Shown here piece by piece: positions 1-8,952 of a stretch of 64,000 nt of DNA. The DNA lies in contig CAJTPW010000001.1 in NCBI GenBank assembly GCA_910578465.1, forward strand, positions 310,001 to 374,000. Reading direction: 5' to 3'. Origin of the DNA: an uncultured Vampirovibrio sp. GTDB lineage: Bacteria; Cyanobacteriota; Vampirovibrionia; Gastranaerophilales; Gastranaerophilaceae. The notes under the pieces were generated by a model. It was given only the letters and a program-made list of their open reading frames with translations, made no database searches and had not been told where the DNA came from. Each line of letters opens with the position of its first letter. The stretch's first letter is position 1. The translations under genes and the position numbers were made by a program.

Positions 1-413
1 CCAAACATCATTCCCATTGCACTTGTTTCTTCAATGAGGGCAGAATACTGATCATCATCCTTTAAAACGCGTATGCCCGCAGCCCCAACCAGAAGCGGAT
101 TTACGGCCTTTGATGCAATTGTTCCAACAACGGAACCGTTACTTGCCTTTGCAGCACTTTCCAGTGTGTCCGCAACTCCTTCTTTGCCGATATTTTTAAG
201 TGTTTTGCATATAAAATTATCCGCGGTATTTGTCATATTTAAAACACCTTCTCCAAAAATAGAGGCATTATGAGACAACTTGTCCGTGAGGGATACAAGC
301 TGAGCGCCGGTTGCACCAATTCTTCCCGTATCTTTGCCTGAGACAACCTTGCCTGTATTTCTTACACAAAATATGCCTGTTTGAATAATTCCGCTAATCG
401 GATCAGAACACAT
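1..413 (-). CDS. Lineage-specific hypothetical protein, 3' part cut by window edge
   Basis: Open from an ATG at the high-coordinate end to the window edge, about 137 residues with no stop. The start has a good Shine-Dalgarno (GGAAGG, about ten bases upstream on the minus strand). The visible part begins MCSDPISGIIQTG, is rich in Gly, Ala and Thr, and has a hydrophobic stretch near residues 105-115 (NPLLVGAAGI) followed by LKDDDQYSALIEE. I see no signal peptide or catalytic motif. The small-residue-rich composition is like the unknown membrane proteins at 27-29 kb, but I cannot align them. Function unknown; I am fairly sure it is a real gene because of the ribosome site and the uninterrupted frame. 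Confidence 0.7.
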   Translation of the reverse strand, partial: MCSDPISGIIQTGIFCVRNTGKVVSGKDTGRIGATGAQLVSLTDKLSHNASIFGEGVLNMTNTADNFICKTLKNIGKEGVADTLESAAKASNGSVVGTIASKAVNPLLVGAAGIRVLKDDDQYSALIEETSAMGMMF

Positions 414-499
414 AATATAAAATACCTTCCTTCTATACTTAAATAAAGTATTTTTCACCTTGAAAATTGCCCGCGCTGCTACAAAACTTTACACTTTTA

Positions 500-517
500 A
501 TATTTGTTTACAAATAT
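500..517. promoter_or_regulatory. Short inverted repeat between divergent genes
   Basis: An inverted repeat with arms ATATTTG and CAAATAT around a 4-base spacer lies in the region between the divergent unknown gene and the DUF1015 gene. It could be a regulator binding site or a chance AT-rich palindrome. A possible -10 (TATACT, 551-556) for the plus-strand gene lies downstream of it. Confidence 0.25.
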
Positions 518-630
518 CCCTCTTTAAATCTGAATTCTTTTAATCTAAAATATACTAATAGATTTTGTGCTTTTTACAGGCTCGGGCTTAATTTTTAAAG
601 TAAGCAAAAAAACGGAAAAGAGGATATAAA

Positions 631-1902
631 ATGGTAGATGTAAAACCGCTTAATGCAATAGTTTATAACCAAAATAAGGTTGATATTAAAGATGTTATAG
701 CTCCCCCGTATGATGTCATTACAAACGAAGAGCAGCAAAGACTTTACGAGAGAAGTAAATATAATATTGTAAGACTTATATTGTCATCTGCAAAAGACAG
801 ATATGAAGATGCTAAAGAAAGTTTTGAAAGCTGGCAGAAAGATGAAGTTTTAATAAAAACAGCCAAGCCTTCAATATTCTATATTATTCAAAAATATACG
901 ACAGAAAACGGCAGAAAGGTTGAAAGAAAAGGCTTTATTGCAAGAAACCACGTGGAAGAATTTGCAACCAAAAAAATCCTTCCCCACGAATTTACAATGG
1001 GCGGTCCTAAAGAAGACAGGTTAAAACTTACACGTGCCTGTGAAGCAAATTTCAGCCAGATTTTTATGGTATATTCAGACCCTTCTATGCTTGTTGAAAA
1101 TGAAATCGCTCCAAAATATACGGCGCATGCGCCTTTTATTGATGTAACCGATGACAAAGGTGTTCAAAATCTGGTTTATATTATTGATGATGAAGCTGAT
1201 ATTGCAAAAATCAGCGATTTACTCAAAGATAAGACACTTTTAATTGCAGACGGGCACCACAGATATGAAACTGCTTTAAATTATTCCAAAGAAGCTAAAA
1301 GCCCTGAAGCGCAGTATGTTATGAGCTATTTTACAAACTCCGAAGATGATAATTTAATCATTTTCCCGACCCACAGAATTATAACAAAATTTATTGAACC
1401 TTATGTGCTTTTAGAGGGTGTTAAAAAATATTACGATATGACCGATTATACTTTTACAAGCGCCAACAAGGAAGAGGTTAAGACAAAATTTCTGGCAGAT
1501 CTTGAAAAAGCAAATGCTCAAAAAATTTCAATGGGTCTTTATATGAAAAATGTAAATAAGTTTTACCTTTTAAGCCTAAAAGACGGGGTTTTGGATACAA
1601 TTGACACACCTGATGTATTGAAAAAGCTTGATTTAACAGTTCTTCACGAGTTAATAATATCCAATGAACTAGGCTACTCTAAGGAAGAGCAAATGTCTCA
1701 GGATGGTATAAAATACATTAAGCAGGAATTTGAAGCTTTCGATATGATAGACAAAGGCACTGCTGAGGCAAGTTTTATTATGGCATATCCAAAAATGCAG
1801 GATATAAAAGATATTTCCGCAGCAGGGTATAGAATGCCTCAAAAATCCACCTATTTCTATCCGAAACTTTTAAGCGGTGTTGCGATTAACCCTCTAAAAT
1901 AG
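631..1902 (+). CDS. DUF1015 family protein
   Basis: A 423-residue protein of normal length for DUF1015. It opens with a typical family segment (VIAPPYDVI, residues about 23-31) and carries the family signature ADGHHRYET at residues 206-214. The protein is soluble, with no signal peptide or membrane segment. The start ATG follows an AGAGGA ribosome site at good distance. The family is widespread in bacteria and archaea; I do not know an established reaction for the bacterial members, so no function is assigned. It precedes a glycogen/starch debranching enzyme by 48 bases on the same strand; the hairpin in that gap suggests the two may be expressed separately. Confidence 0.9.
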   Translation: MVDVKPLNAIVYNQNKVDIKDVIAPPYDVITNEEQQRLYERSKYNIVRLILSSAKDRYEDAKESFESWQKDEVLIKTAKPSIFYIIQKYTTENGRKVERKGFIARNHVEEFATKKILPHEFTMGGPKEDRLKLTRACEANFSQIFMVYSDPSMLVENEIAPKYTAHAPFIDVTDDKGVQNLVYIIDDEADIAKISDLLKDKTLLIADGHHRYETALNYSKEAKSPEAQYVMSYFTNSEDDNLIIFPTHRIITKFIEPYVLLEGVKKYYDMTDYTFTSANKEEVKTKFLADLEKANAQKISMGLYMKNVNKFYLLSLKDGVLDTIDTPDVLKKLDLTVLHELIISNELGYSKEEQMSQDGIKYIKQEFEAFDMIDKGTAEASFIMAYPKMQDIKDISAAGYRMPQKSTYFYPKLLSGVAINPLK

Positions 1903-1926
1903 GTTGATACAATGTTATACAGGTTT

Positions 1927-1943
1927 TTTGAGGAGACCTCAAA
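1927..1943 (+). promoter_or_regulatory. Leader hairpin that contains the only Shine-Dalgarno-like sequence
   Basis: A perfect 7-bp stem (TTTGAGG / CCTCAAA) with a 3-base loop sits just upstream of the debranching enzyme. The only purine-rich ribosome-site candidate (AGGAG) lies inside the hairpin and is 15 bases from the ATG, further than usual. The structure may modulate translation. This is inference from sequence only. Confidence 0.35.
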
Positions 1944-1950
1944 TTAAAAT

Positions 1951-4113
1951 ATGAAAACATCTTCATATACAAAATTTGGTGCAAATTATAATAAGGACAC
2001 AGGCCTTGTTGATTTTAAGCTGTTTTCAAAAAACGGTACGGCGGCAATTTTGTGTATTTTTGATACACCGAAAGGCAAGGATGCCGTTTTAAATATTAAA
2101 ATGGTAAAAAGCTCACCTGAAAACTTTAATGGAAATGTTTTTGAAGCCTCTTTTGATCCTAAGATTTTAGGGTTTAATACGTCGGATGACCTGCAAGATA
2201 TTCTTTTTTACTACGGCTATCGGGTTTTCGGGCCGAATTATGAATATACTGAAGGCTGGGCTCCGGGTGTTAAGGATGGGTTTAAAACAAGGCTTGATGA
2301 TAAAAACCACCGTTTTAATCCCAATAAGCTTGCCTACGACCCTTATTCAAGGGAATTATCCCATCTGCACTCGGATGTAAGCAAAGATTTGTCGGAATTT
2401 CGCTCTGATAAAAAGTTGTTTTTTACTGACAATGCTTTAATTGCACCCAAAACCGTTTTTAAAATCATTCCAGAAAGAGAAATTGCGGATGTCTCGCCGC
2501 GTGCACTTACAGATGAAATTATAGGCGAGGTGCATATAAAAAGCCTTACAATGCTTCAAAACGTTGAAAACAAAGGTACATACAAAGCAGCAGGCGAATT
2601 TGCGGCAAATTTAAAAGCTCTCGGGGTCACAATGGTTGAATTTTTACCCCTGCAAGAGTTTGATGATAAAGAAGATATCGGAAATTACTGGGGTTATATG
2701 CCTCTGGCGTATTTTGCACCCCATAAAAAATATACTTTTAACACATCTGACGGCGAGGCTGTGGCTGAATTTCGGGAGATGATTGACGCACTGCACAGGG
2801 AAGATATAAAAGTCTGTATGGATGTTGTGTATAATCATACCGGTGAAGCAAGGATTTACAATAATGACCCGACGGATGTAAATCTCTTTTGTTATGCGCT
2901 TATAGATAACAGAGAGTACTACAAATCAAACGACAAAGGATACTATGCCATAAATTCAGGGTGTCATAATGACGCTAATACGGCAAAAGACGGTTTTCGC
3001 CATATAATAACCGATTCGCTTGAATACTGGATAAATCAAGGGGTCGACGCCTTCAGGTTTGACCTTGCAACCTCTTTAATGGACACAGATACAGGTGTAA
3101 ATGTTAATTACGATAAGAACAAAAGTATTATCGGGCGAATGAAGGAAAAGCTTGAAGCGCGCGGAATTAAAGTTAATGCGCCAAATGAGGTGCAGGATAA
3201 AAATTTTAAAGGGAGGGTTGTAAATTTAATAGCTGAGCCCTGGACCTGCGGTGGCTACAATGCTTATCAGCTTGGAAATTTTCCTGAATTTTTCGCCGAA
3301 TGGAATGATGTTTCAAGAAATACCATCCGTGCGTTTTCCGTACGCCCGAAATCGGTTGATTTTCTTGCAATAAGACATATTTTAACAGGAAGCCCGCATA
3401 AATTCGGTTCTTTAAACAGGTCGCTGAATTTTGTTTCCTGCCATGACGGTTTCACCCTTTGGGATTTGAATTCCTACGATAAAAAGGCTGCAGATACTTG
3501 CGGGGGTTCGGATTGGGAACTTTGTTCATCATATGGCGGGAATAAAATCTTGCGCGATAAGGCAATAAGGAACGAAATGGCTCTGCTTGCGCTTTCTGCA
3601 GGGTGTTTTATGGTTCAGGTTGACGATATGGTGCTTCATTCAAAGGGCGGAAATAACAACAGCTACAATATTGATGGTCCCGTTAATTATATTGATTTCA
3701 ACATTCCCGAGGAAAAGCGCGGACTTTGCGACTTTATCAGAAATTTAACGGATTTTAGAAAAAAACATAAGATTTTTAACAATGAATCATATGTTAAAAA
3801 TATGGAGTTTTACGGTCATCTTGCGCGCCCGTTTCCTTCTTATTCGCCATTTTGGACGCTTCCTGATATGAATTTTATGTCATTTATGTCAAATGATGGG
3901 GATGAAACTCTTTTTGCAGCTATGAACAAAGGACACAATCCCGTTAAGTTTATCCTTCCAAGAGAAGTGTTAAAAAAAGGCAAAAATTTTTATGTTGTTT
4001 TTGATACGAAAAACAATGATTTCAATCCTGAAGGGGTTTTATACGAGCCTGTCGGGGAAGAGCCTGATTATACAATAGAACCGTACACAATTGTTTTAAT
4101 GCTTGTAAAGTAA
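1951..4113 (+). CDS. Glycoside hydrolase family 13 debranching enzyme (GlgX/isoamylase/pullulanase type)
   Basis: A 720-residue enzyme predicted to cleave alpha-1,6 branches of glycogen or starch-like glucans in the cytoplasm; there is no signal peptide. The N-terminal 150 residues fit a CBM48-like beta domain. The GH13 conserved regions are present in order: DVVYNH (about 290), FRFD with the nucleophile Asp371, AEPW with the acid/base Glu429, and SCHDG with the transition-state Asp499. The later GGNNNSYN stretch is like GlgX/isoamylase. An in-frame stop directly upstream fixes the ATG. It follows the DUF1015 gene and precedes an M20 peptidase on the same strand. GlgX versus a type I pullulanase cannot be separated by eye. 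Confidence 0.9.
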   Translation: MKTSSYTKFGANYNKDTGLVDFKLFSKNGTAAILCIFDTPKGKDAVLNIKMVKSSPENFNGNVFEASFDPKILGFNTSDDLQDILFYYGYRVFGPNYEYTEGWAPGVKDGFKTRLDDKNHRFNPNKLAYDPYSRELSHLHSDVSKDLSEFRSDKKLFFTDNALIAPKTVFKIIPEREIADVSPRALTDEIIGEVHIKSLTMLQNVENKGTYKAAGEFAANLKALGVTMVEFLPLQEFDDKEDIGNYWGYMPLAYFAPHKKYTFNTSDGEAVAEFREMIDALHREDIKVCMDVVYNHTGEARIYNNDPTDVNLFCYALIDNREYYKSNDKGYYAINSGCHNDANTAKDGFRHIITDSLEYWINQGVDAFRFDLATSLMDTDTGVNVNYDKNKSIIGRMKEKLEARGIKVNAPNEVQDKNFKGRVVNLIAEPWTCGGYNAYQLGNFPEFFAEWNDVSRNTIRAFSVRPKSVDFLAIRHILTGSPHKFGSLNRSLNFVSCHDGFTLWDLNSYDKKAADTCGGSDWELCSSYGGNKILRDKAIRNEMALLALSAGCFMVQVDDMVLHSKGGNNNSYNIDGPVNYIDFNIPEEKRGLCDFIRNLTDFRKKHKIFNNESYVKNMEFYGHLARPFPSYSPFWTLPDMNFMSFMSNDGDETLFAAMNKGHNPVKFILPREVLKKGKNFYVVFDTKNNDFNPEGVLYEPVGEEPDYTIEPYTIVLMLVK

Positions 4114-4140
4114 GGGTTGTCGGGATTTAAGGAGATTAAT

Positions 4141-5367
4141 ATGGAACTGGTGGAAATTTTTAAAACTTTGGTAAAAATTCCTTCGCCCTCAATGGCAGAA
4201 GAAGCTGTTGCCAAGAAAATTATCGAAATTCTTACAGAAACGGGCATAAAAACCCGTAAAGACAACTATGGTAATGTTTATGCCGAATATGACGGAGGAA
4301 ATCAAGATAAACCGTCGCTTTTGCTTTCTTCGCATATGGATGTAGTAGGCGATGACAGCCCCGTGAATATTGTTGAAAGAGACGGTTTTATTGAAACCGA
4401 TAAGACAAGAACCCTCGGGGCAGATGATAAAGCGGGTGTTGCTGCAATTTTAAAACTATTTTTGGATATGAAAGCAGAAACAGACAAGCTTTCTTACGGC
4501 GAAAAACCTTTGTATGGAAGGCTTGAAGCTGTTTTTACAAGGGATGAAGAAAATTCCATGACAGGGATTGAGAATGTCGAATTTAACAATCTGAATTCAG
4601 AGTATGTGCTTGTTTTGGATTCAGACAAACTTGGCAATTTTGAGATATCAGGAGCTGGGTATATTAAACTTACAATTTCTGTTAAAACGCCGTATGGCGG
4701 GCATTCGGGGCTTGATATTTCGGATGAAAAACGTTTAAATGCAGCAAAATTAATTGCGGAAATTATTGAGAAAGTGCCGCAGGGAGTACAAAAAGCTGAT
4801 GAAACGGGCACAATAACATCTGTTAATCTTGGTTCCGTTATAGGGGGCGGGGTTGAAAACGCTTTCTATGAGGCGGTAAAAAGGAACTTAAAAGGAAAAG
4901 CTGCGGTTGAATTTGTGGCGAAAAATTCAATGTCAAATATAATAAATACGAGCGCTTTTGCGCATTATTCCCTAAGAAGCTCTGATATCAATGCACAAGA
5001 TGTTTTGATTTCTAAAATTAAAGATATAATACTGGCCTTTAATGAAAAATATCAGGGGCTTGCAGAGGCAAAGCTTGAAATTGAAGAACATTTGCCTGTC
5101 TTTGAAAAAGCAGGGGATGATTTTTTGATTAATGTTGCAAAAAAAGCTGCCGGCGCTTTGGGTATTGACCTTAAAATCCAATCTTTCCATGCGGGAGCCG
5201 AAACACACATTTATGCAAACAGAAAGAATGCGCAAAACCTTGCCTTTAAACCTGTGCTGGCCGGTATTGCGGATGTGTTTAATATGCACTCGGTCGATGA
5301 AAAAATTGATATTGAAAGCTATAAAAAAGGTTATGAATTTTTAAAAGCCTTTGTAAAAGAACTCTAA
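4141..5367 (+). CDS. M20 family metallopeptidase (PepT-like tri/dipeptidase)
   Basis: A 408-residue di-zinc exopeptidase of the M20 clan, probably cytoplasmic peptide turnover. Metal-site motifs are in place: SSHMD (His65, Asp67), GADDKAG (bridging Asp95/96), the catalytic Glu pair DEEN (about 136-137), DSD near 162, and a late NMHSVDE His. The inserted dimerisation domain begins near PYGGHSG. An upstream TTG is possible, but this ATG has AAGGAG six bases in front and starts directly at the conserved helix (MELVEIFKTL), so I chose it. The gap to the upstream debranching gene is only 27 bases, so the two are likely co-transcribed. Exact substrate preference cannot be read. Confidence 0.88.
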   Translation: MELVEIFKTLVKIPSPSMAEEAVAKKIIEILTETGIKTRKDNYGNVYAEYDGGNQDKPSLLLSSHMDVVGDDSPVNIVERDGFIETDKTRTLGADDKAGVAAILKLFLDMKAETDKLSYGEKPLYGRLEAVFTRDEENSMTGIENVEFNNLNSEYVLVLDSDKLGNFEISGAGYIKLTISVKTPYGGHSGLDISDEKRLNAAKLIAEIIEKVPQGVQKADETGTITSVNLGSVIGGGVENAFYEAVKRNLKGKAAVEFVAKNSMSNIINTSAFAHYSLRSSDINAQDVLISKIKDIILAFNEKYQGLAEAKLEIEEHLPVFEKAGDDFLINVAKKAAGALGIDLKIQSFHAGAETHIYANRKNAQNLAFKPVLAGIADVFNMHSVDEKIDIESYKKGYEFLKAFVKEL

Positions 5368-5369
5368 AG

Positions 5370-5393
5370 GTCTTTTAAAGGATTTTAAAAGAC
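5370..5393. other. AT-rich perfect hairpin between two co-directional genes
   Basis: Ten-base arms GTCTTTTAAA and TTTAAAAGAC flank a 4-base loop just after the peptidase stop codon. There is no T-run after the stem, so it is a poor intrinsic terminator; it may protect or process mRNA. Confidence 0.4.
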
Positions 5394-5434
5394 TGAAGTT
5401 TATCGGGCGCGCGACAGAGAACAGGTTTTAATTA

Positions 5435-6364
5435 ATGCAAAACAGGGCAATGAATAATATTTTACTTTTAATAACCGCATTTATCTGGGGCGCCGGATTT
5501 GTGGCTCAAAGAGCGGGTATGGACTTTATCGAGCCATACACGTTTAACTGTGTAAGGTCCTATCTGGGTGCGTTTTCGCTTCTTATTCCGATTTTGATTT
5601 TTAAAATTAAAAAAGGCCCTAACAGGAAAATGAACAAATGGGAAGAGCGGCGTTATATGTTTAAAGCAGGTGCCATATGCGGCCTTGCGCTGTTTTTTGC
5701 AAGTTCTGTTCAACAGGTCGGAATGGTTTATACGACAGCCTCAAAAGCAGGTTTTATAAGTTCTATGTATATAATCATAGTTCCGTTGATTTCAGTTTTT
5801 CTTGGCAGAAAGTTTCCATGGAGCCTTTGGTTCGGTGTTCTTCTGGGGGCATTCGGACTTTATTTTCTGTGCGGTTCAAACGGTTTCAGCCAAATAGGCA
5901 GAGGAGATATTTACATTATGATTTCTGCCGTTCTTTATTCCGTGCATATTCTAACAATTGATTATTTTGCTCCAAAGGTAGACAGTGTAAAACTCTCCTG
6001 TGTTCAATTTTTTGTTGTCGGCTTTATAAGTCTTATTCCTGTATATATGTTTGAAAGCCCGACGTGGGATGGGATTTTGGCTTGTAAATGGGCCCTTTTG
6101 TTTGCAGGAGTAGTTTCTTGCGGCCTTGCTTATACTTTACAAATTATTGCACAGAAAAATACAAATCCTGCTCTTGCCTCTTTGCTTTTAAGTTTTGAGA
6201 GTGTATTTGCCGTACTTACGGGATATTTGATTTTAAATGAAACTCTGACCACAAAAGAAATTCTGGGCTGCATCTTAATGTTTACTGCGGTTCTGGTTGC
6301 TCAATACAAAGGGAAAAACTTGCCTGATGATAATGCAGAAATTGTGTCTTCAAAATGTTGTTGA
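5435..6364 (+). CDS. EamA (DMT superfamily) 10-TM transporter
   Basis: A 309-residue inner-membrane protein with ten hydrophobic segments arranged as two EamA halves. The first half starts at LLLITAFIWGAGFVAQR, and the duplicated signature near the end of each half reads TSKAGFISSMYIIIVPL and NPALASLLLSFESVFA. These are typical of drug/metabolite exporters of the RhaT/EamA group; the substrate is not predictable. Two in-frame ATGs exist (5435 and 5450); neither has a strong ribosome site, and the second lies closer to the first membrane segment. Confidence 0.88.
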   Translation: MQNRAMNNILLLITAFIWGAGFVAQRAGMDFIEPYTFNCVRSYLGAFSLLIPILIFKIKKGPNRKMNKWEERRYMFKAGAICGLALFFASSVQQVGMVYTTASKAGFISSMYIIIVPLISVFLGRKFPWSLWFGVLLGAFGLYFLCGSNGFSQIGRGDIYIMISAVLYSVHILTIDYFAPKVDSVKLSCVQFFVVGFISLIPVYMFESPTWDGILACKWALLFAGVVSCGLAYTLQIIAQKNTNPALASLLLSFESVFAVLTGYLILNETLTTKEILGCILMFTAVLVAQYKGKNLPDDNAEIVSSKCC

Positions 6365-6485
6365 ATTTTGATTATTCTTAATTTTAATGCTTTTTGTGCT
6401 TGCAATGAGTTTATGTCCTGTGTTACAATAAGTTTCCCTATATCATAAAACTATGTTTCGGATATAAAAACTTGAAAGGTTGGAT

Positions 6486-6731
6486 ATGCCAGTATCACCC
6501 GTAGACTCTGCTTCTTTGGCTTTTAGAGGAAACAGGGCGCCAAAGAAAAAAGTGAAGACCAAAAATGTATTAAGAACAGCTCTTGCTTTATCTGTTGCAG
6601 CTTCTGCCGTCGCGTATGCAACACAAAAAGGCAAAGGTGGGGCTGTGGATATGATTATAGCTGAATTGCAGCCAATGAAAAGAACTGCTTTAAAATTTTT
6701 ATCTCAGATTTTCCATAAAATTTCGCCTTAA
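6486..6731 (+). CDS. Small F-x-G box protein with one hydrophobic segment
   Basis: An 81-residue protein. The ATG is chosen over an upstream TTG because AAAGG lies six bases before it. Residues 11-15 read LAFRG, the box shared by several unknown proteins of the window, followed by a very basic stretch (NRAPKKKVKTK) and an Ala-rich hydrophobic segment (about residues 30-44). The C-terminal third is amphipathic. It could be membrane-associated. No family recognised and no neighbour in operon; feoA downstream has its own promoter. Confidence 0.65.
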   Translation: MPVSPVDSASLAFRGNRAPKKKVKTKNVLRTALALSVAASAVAYATQKGKGGAVDMIIAELQPMKRTALKFLSQIFHKISP

Positions 6732-6794
6732 AAGCCTTTAAGCATTCCAATTTTGGGGATTATTATTAAACGCTCCTGACGCTGACGGATTTTG

Positions 6795-6823
6795 TTGACA
6801 AAAAGTTTGGCTTGCCTTACAAT
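6795..6823 (+). promoter_or_regulatory. Near-consensus sigma-70 promoter of feoAB
   Basis: TTGACA, a 17-base spacer and TACAAT match the housekeeping promoter in 11 of 12 positions. The predicted transcription start falls about three bases before the feoA ATG, giving an almost leaderless mRNA. I do not see a clear Fur box. Confidence 0.75.
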
Positions 6824-6832
6824 TTTATTGCA

Positions 6833-7057
6833 ATGAGAACTCTATTTGAAGTAAAATCAGGCGAAACAGTTAAAATTACAGGTTTTGACCCCGAAATACC
6901 AAGAGCAACTTTTACAAGATTTGCTCTTTTTGAAGGGCAGGTAGTTAAATGTCTTGCAAAACCCGGGCCTGTGGTGATTAAAGAAAAATTTCAGACGATT
7001 GCAATCGGAAAAGAGTTTTCAAAAAAAATCTATGTTTCAAAAGGCAGAATGCTGTAA
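6833..7057 (+). CDS. feoA: FeoA ferrous-iron transport accessory protein
   Basis: A 74-residue SH3-like FeoA, the cytoplasmic partner of the FeoB ferrous iron channel. The start is set at the ATG rather than an upstream TTG, because the promoter's -10 hexamer overlaps the TTG region and family members are about 75 residues. There is no Shine-Dalgarno, as expected if the transcript starts at the ATG. The fold signature (GETVKITGFD, RFALFEGQVV, the closing GKEFSKKIYV) fits. The stop is 2 bases before feoB, so the genes are translationally linked. Confidence 0.85.
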   Translation: MRTLFEVKSGETVKITGFDPEIPRATFTRFALFEGQVVKCLAKPGPVVIKEKFQTIAIGKEFSKKIYVSKGRML

Positions 7058-7059
7058 TT

Positions 7060-8949
7060 ATGGATATTTTAAAGTGTGCAGGGTGCTCTAAATGTTCTTC
7101 TGCTCAGAAAAATAAAAGAAAAGAGCTTTTTAAAAGCGGTTTTGATTTAAAAAAAATAATTCTCGTGGGAAATCCTAATGTAGGAAAATCCGTGTTGTTT
7201 GGGGCATTGACAGGTGTTTATGCGGAAGTTAGCAATTACCCCGGTACTACGGTTTCTGTTACAAAGGCAAGGGTAGATTACGCTGAAATCATTGACACCC
7301 CCGGGACATACAGCCTTGGAAATTTTTCTGAAGATGAGCGCGTTACAAAAGAAATAATAAGAGAAGCCGATGTTGTGGTAAATATCGTAAGTGCTACAAG
7401 CCTTGAGAGGGATTTGTTTCTTACGGCACAGCTTATCGACCTTAAAATACCTGTTGTTGTAATTGTAAACCAGCTTGATGAAGCACATGCGGGCGGTATT
7501 GATATTGATTTTAACAAGCTCGAAGAAGAGCTTGATTGTAGAGTCTTTTCAACCATTGCAACCAAAAAGCAGGGTATTGCGGAAGTTATAGACTATTTAA
7601 GGGACGGAAATTTTAAAATTTCAAATAAAACTACGCCGACCGTCCAAAAAATGTTTGAAGGAAAAGAATTTCCCGTAAAAGACAGGATTGAAGAGCTCTT
7701 AAGAGTTGAATGCGCCCATTTAAACACCAGAGAGTGTGAAATTTTACATAATGAGCGAATAAATTTTGTAAATGCAACCATTCGAAAATCCGTAATTTTT
7801 AATGCACCCAAAAAGCGTTTTATTAATTCGATTGAACATTTTTTGTTTAATCCTGTAACGGGTTTTATTACCACAATTTTTGTTCTGTATCTCTTGTTTG
7901 AAATTGTGGGTGTTTATATTTCAGGTAGTGTTGTAGATTATGTTTACGGTGGTCTTGAGGAGCATTTTTGCCCTGCGCTTAAACGCTTTTGCGACAGTTT
8001 TATAAAAAACGGGCTCGTATCCGAAATTATTGCAGGCGAATTTGGCGTATTTACAATGGCTTTAAGTATTATAATAGGGGTTTTAATCCCGCTTTTAACA
8101 GCCTTTTATATCTTTATGTCCATACTTGAAGATTCAGGGTATTTGCCAAGAATGTCTGTTTTTTGCGATGAGATGTTAAAAAAAATCGGGTTAAACGGAA
8201 GGGCTGTAATACCGCTGATTTTGGGTCTCGGGTGCACCACAATGGGCACCATTACAACAAGAATTCTTCCTACCGATAAAGAAAGGCTGATAACGGTTGC
8301 CCTGCTTGGCATTTCTATTCCCTGTGCCGCACAGCAAGGTATAATTGTTGTACTTATAGCATCTATAGGAGGGTTAAAAGTATGGCTTATGTATTTGCTA
8401 ATTCTCTTTAGCGTAATGGCAATTACAGGCACACTTTTGTCAAAGCTTGTAAAGGGAAAAACTTCTGATTTATTTATAAGTCTGCCCCCCATAAGGGTTC
8501 CGAATTTTTCTAATATTTTACGAAAAACATATTCAAGAATGATTTCCTTTTTAAAGGAAGCAACGGGATTTTTTGTTTTAAGTTCTGTTGTAATAAGTAT
8601 TATGAATTATTTTGGCTGGTTGAAGGTTATAGAAAGAGGTCTGGAGCCTGTTGTAGTTAATTTGTTGCATCTGCCTGCCGAATTTTCAAACGTTTTTATT
8701 ATGGGCTTAATTAGGCGAGATTTAGCCTCTGCAGGGCTTTTTGAGATGGCAAACGTAAGCAATATGACTTCGCTTCAAATTTTTGTTGCAGCTGTTGTTA
8801 TAACGCTTTTTGTACCGTGTATTGCAATGCTTATAATGGTTTTCAAGGAGAGAGGGGTAAAAGAAGGTGTTATTCTCTGGCTTAGTGCTTTTTGTGTTGC
8901 AATAGGTGTCGGGTCAATATTAACAAGGGTTTGCGGGGTGTTTTTCTAA
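7060..8949 (+). CDS. feoB: FeoB ferrous iron transporter with N-terminal Cys motif
   Basis: A 629-residue membrane protein that takes up Fe(II). The N-terminal G domain has G1 GNPNVGKS (37-44), G3 DTPG (79-82) and G4 NQLD (137-140). A helical region follows, then the polytopic membrane domain with gate segments such as GLGCTTMGTI and IPCAAQQG that carry conserved Cys residues. An unusual feature is Cys6-x2-Cys9-x2-Cys12 before the G domain, not part of standard FeoB; it may bind metal. At 629 residues it lies at the short end of the family. It lies between feoA and a heavy-metal exporter-like gene with 2-3 base gaps, so the three form one operon. Confidence 0.93.
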   Translation: MDILKCAGCSKCSSAQKNKRKELFKSGFDLKKIILVGNPNVGKSVLFGALTGVYAEVSNYPGTTVSVTKARVDYAEIIDTPGTYSLGNFSEDERVTKEIIREADVVVNIVSATSLERDLFLTAQLIDLKIPVVVIVNQLDEAHAGGIDIDFNKLEEELDCRVFSTIATKKQGIAEVIDYLRDGNFKISNKTTPTVQKMFEGKEFPVKDRIEELLRVECAHLNTRECEILHNERINFVNATIRKSVIFNAPKKRFINSIEHFLFNPVTGFITTIFVLYLLFEIVGVYISGSVVDYVYGGLEEHFCPALKRFCDSFIKNGLVSEIIAGEFGVFTMALSIIIGVLIPLLTAFYIFMSILEDSGYLPRMSVFCDEMLKKIGLNGRAVIPLILGLGCTTMGTITTRILPTDKERLITVALLGISIPCAAQQGIIVVLIASIGGLKVWLMYLLILFSVMAITGTLLSKLVKGKTSDLFISLPPIRVPNFSNILRKTYSRMISFLKEATGFFVLSSVVISIMNYFGWLKVIERGLEPVVVNLLHLPAEFSNVFIMGLIRRDLASAGLFEMANVSNMTSLQIFVAAVVITLFVPCIAMLIMVFKERGVKEGVILWLSAFCVAIGVGSILTRVCGVFF

Positions 8950-8952
8950 GAT

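Noticed and set aside
6812..6832. TTG as start of feoA
   Set aside because: Lies inside the promoter region; the ATG downstream gives the family length.
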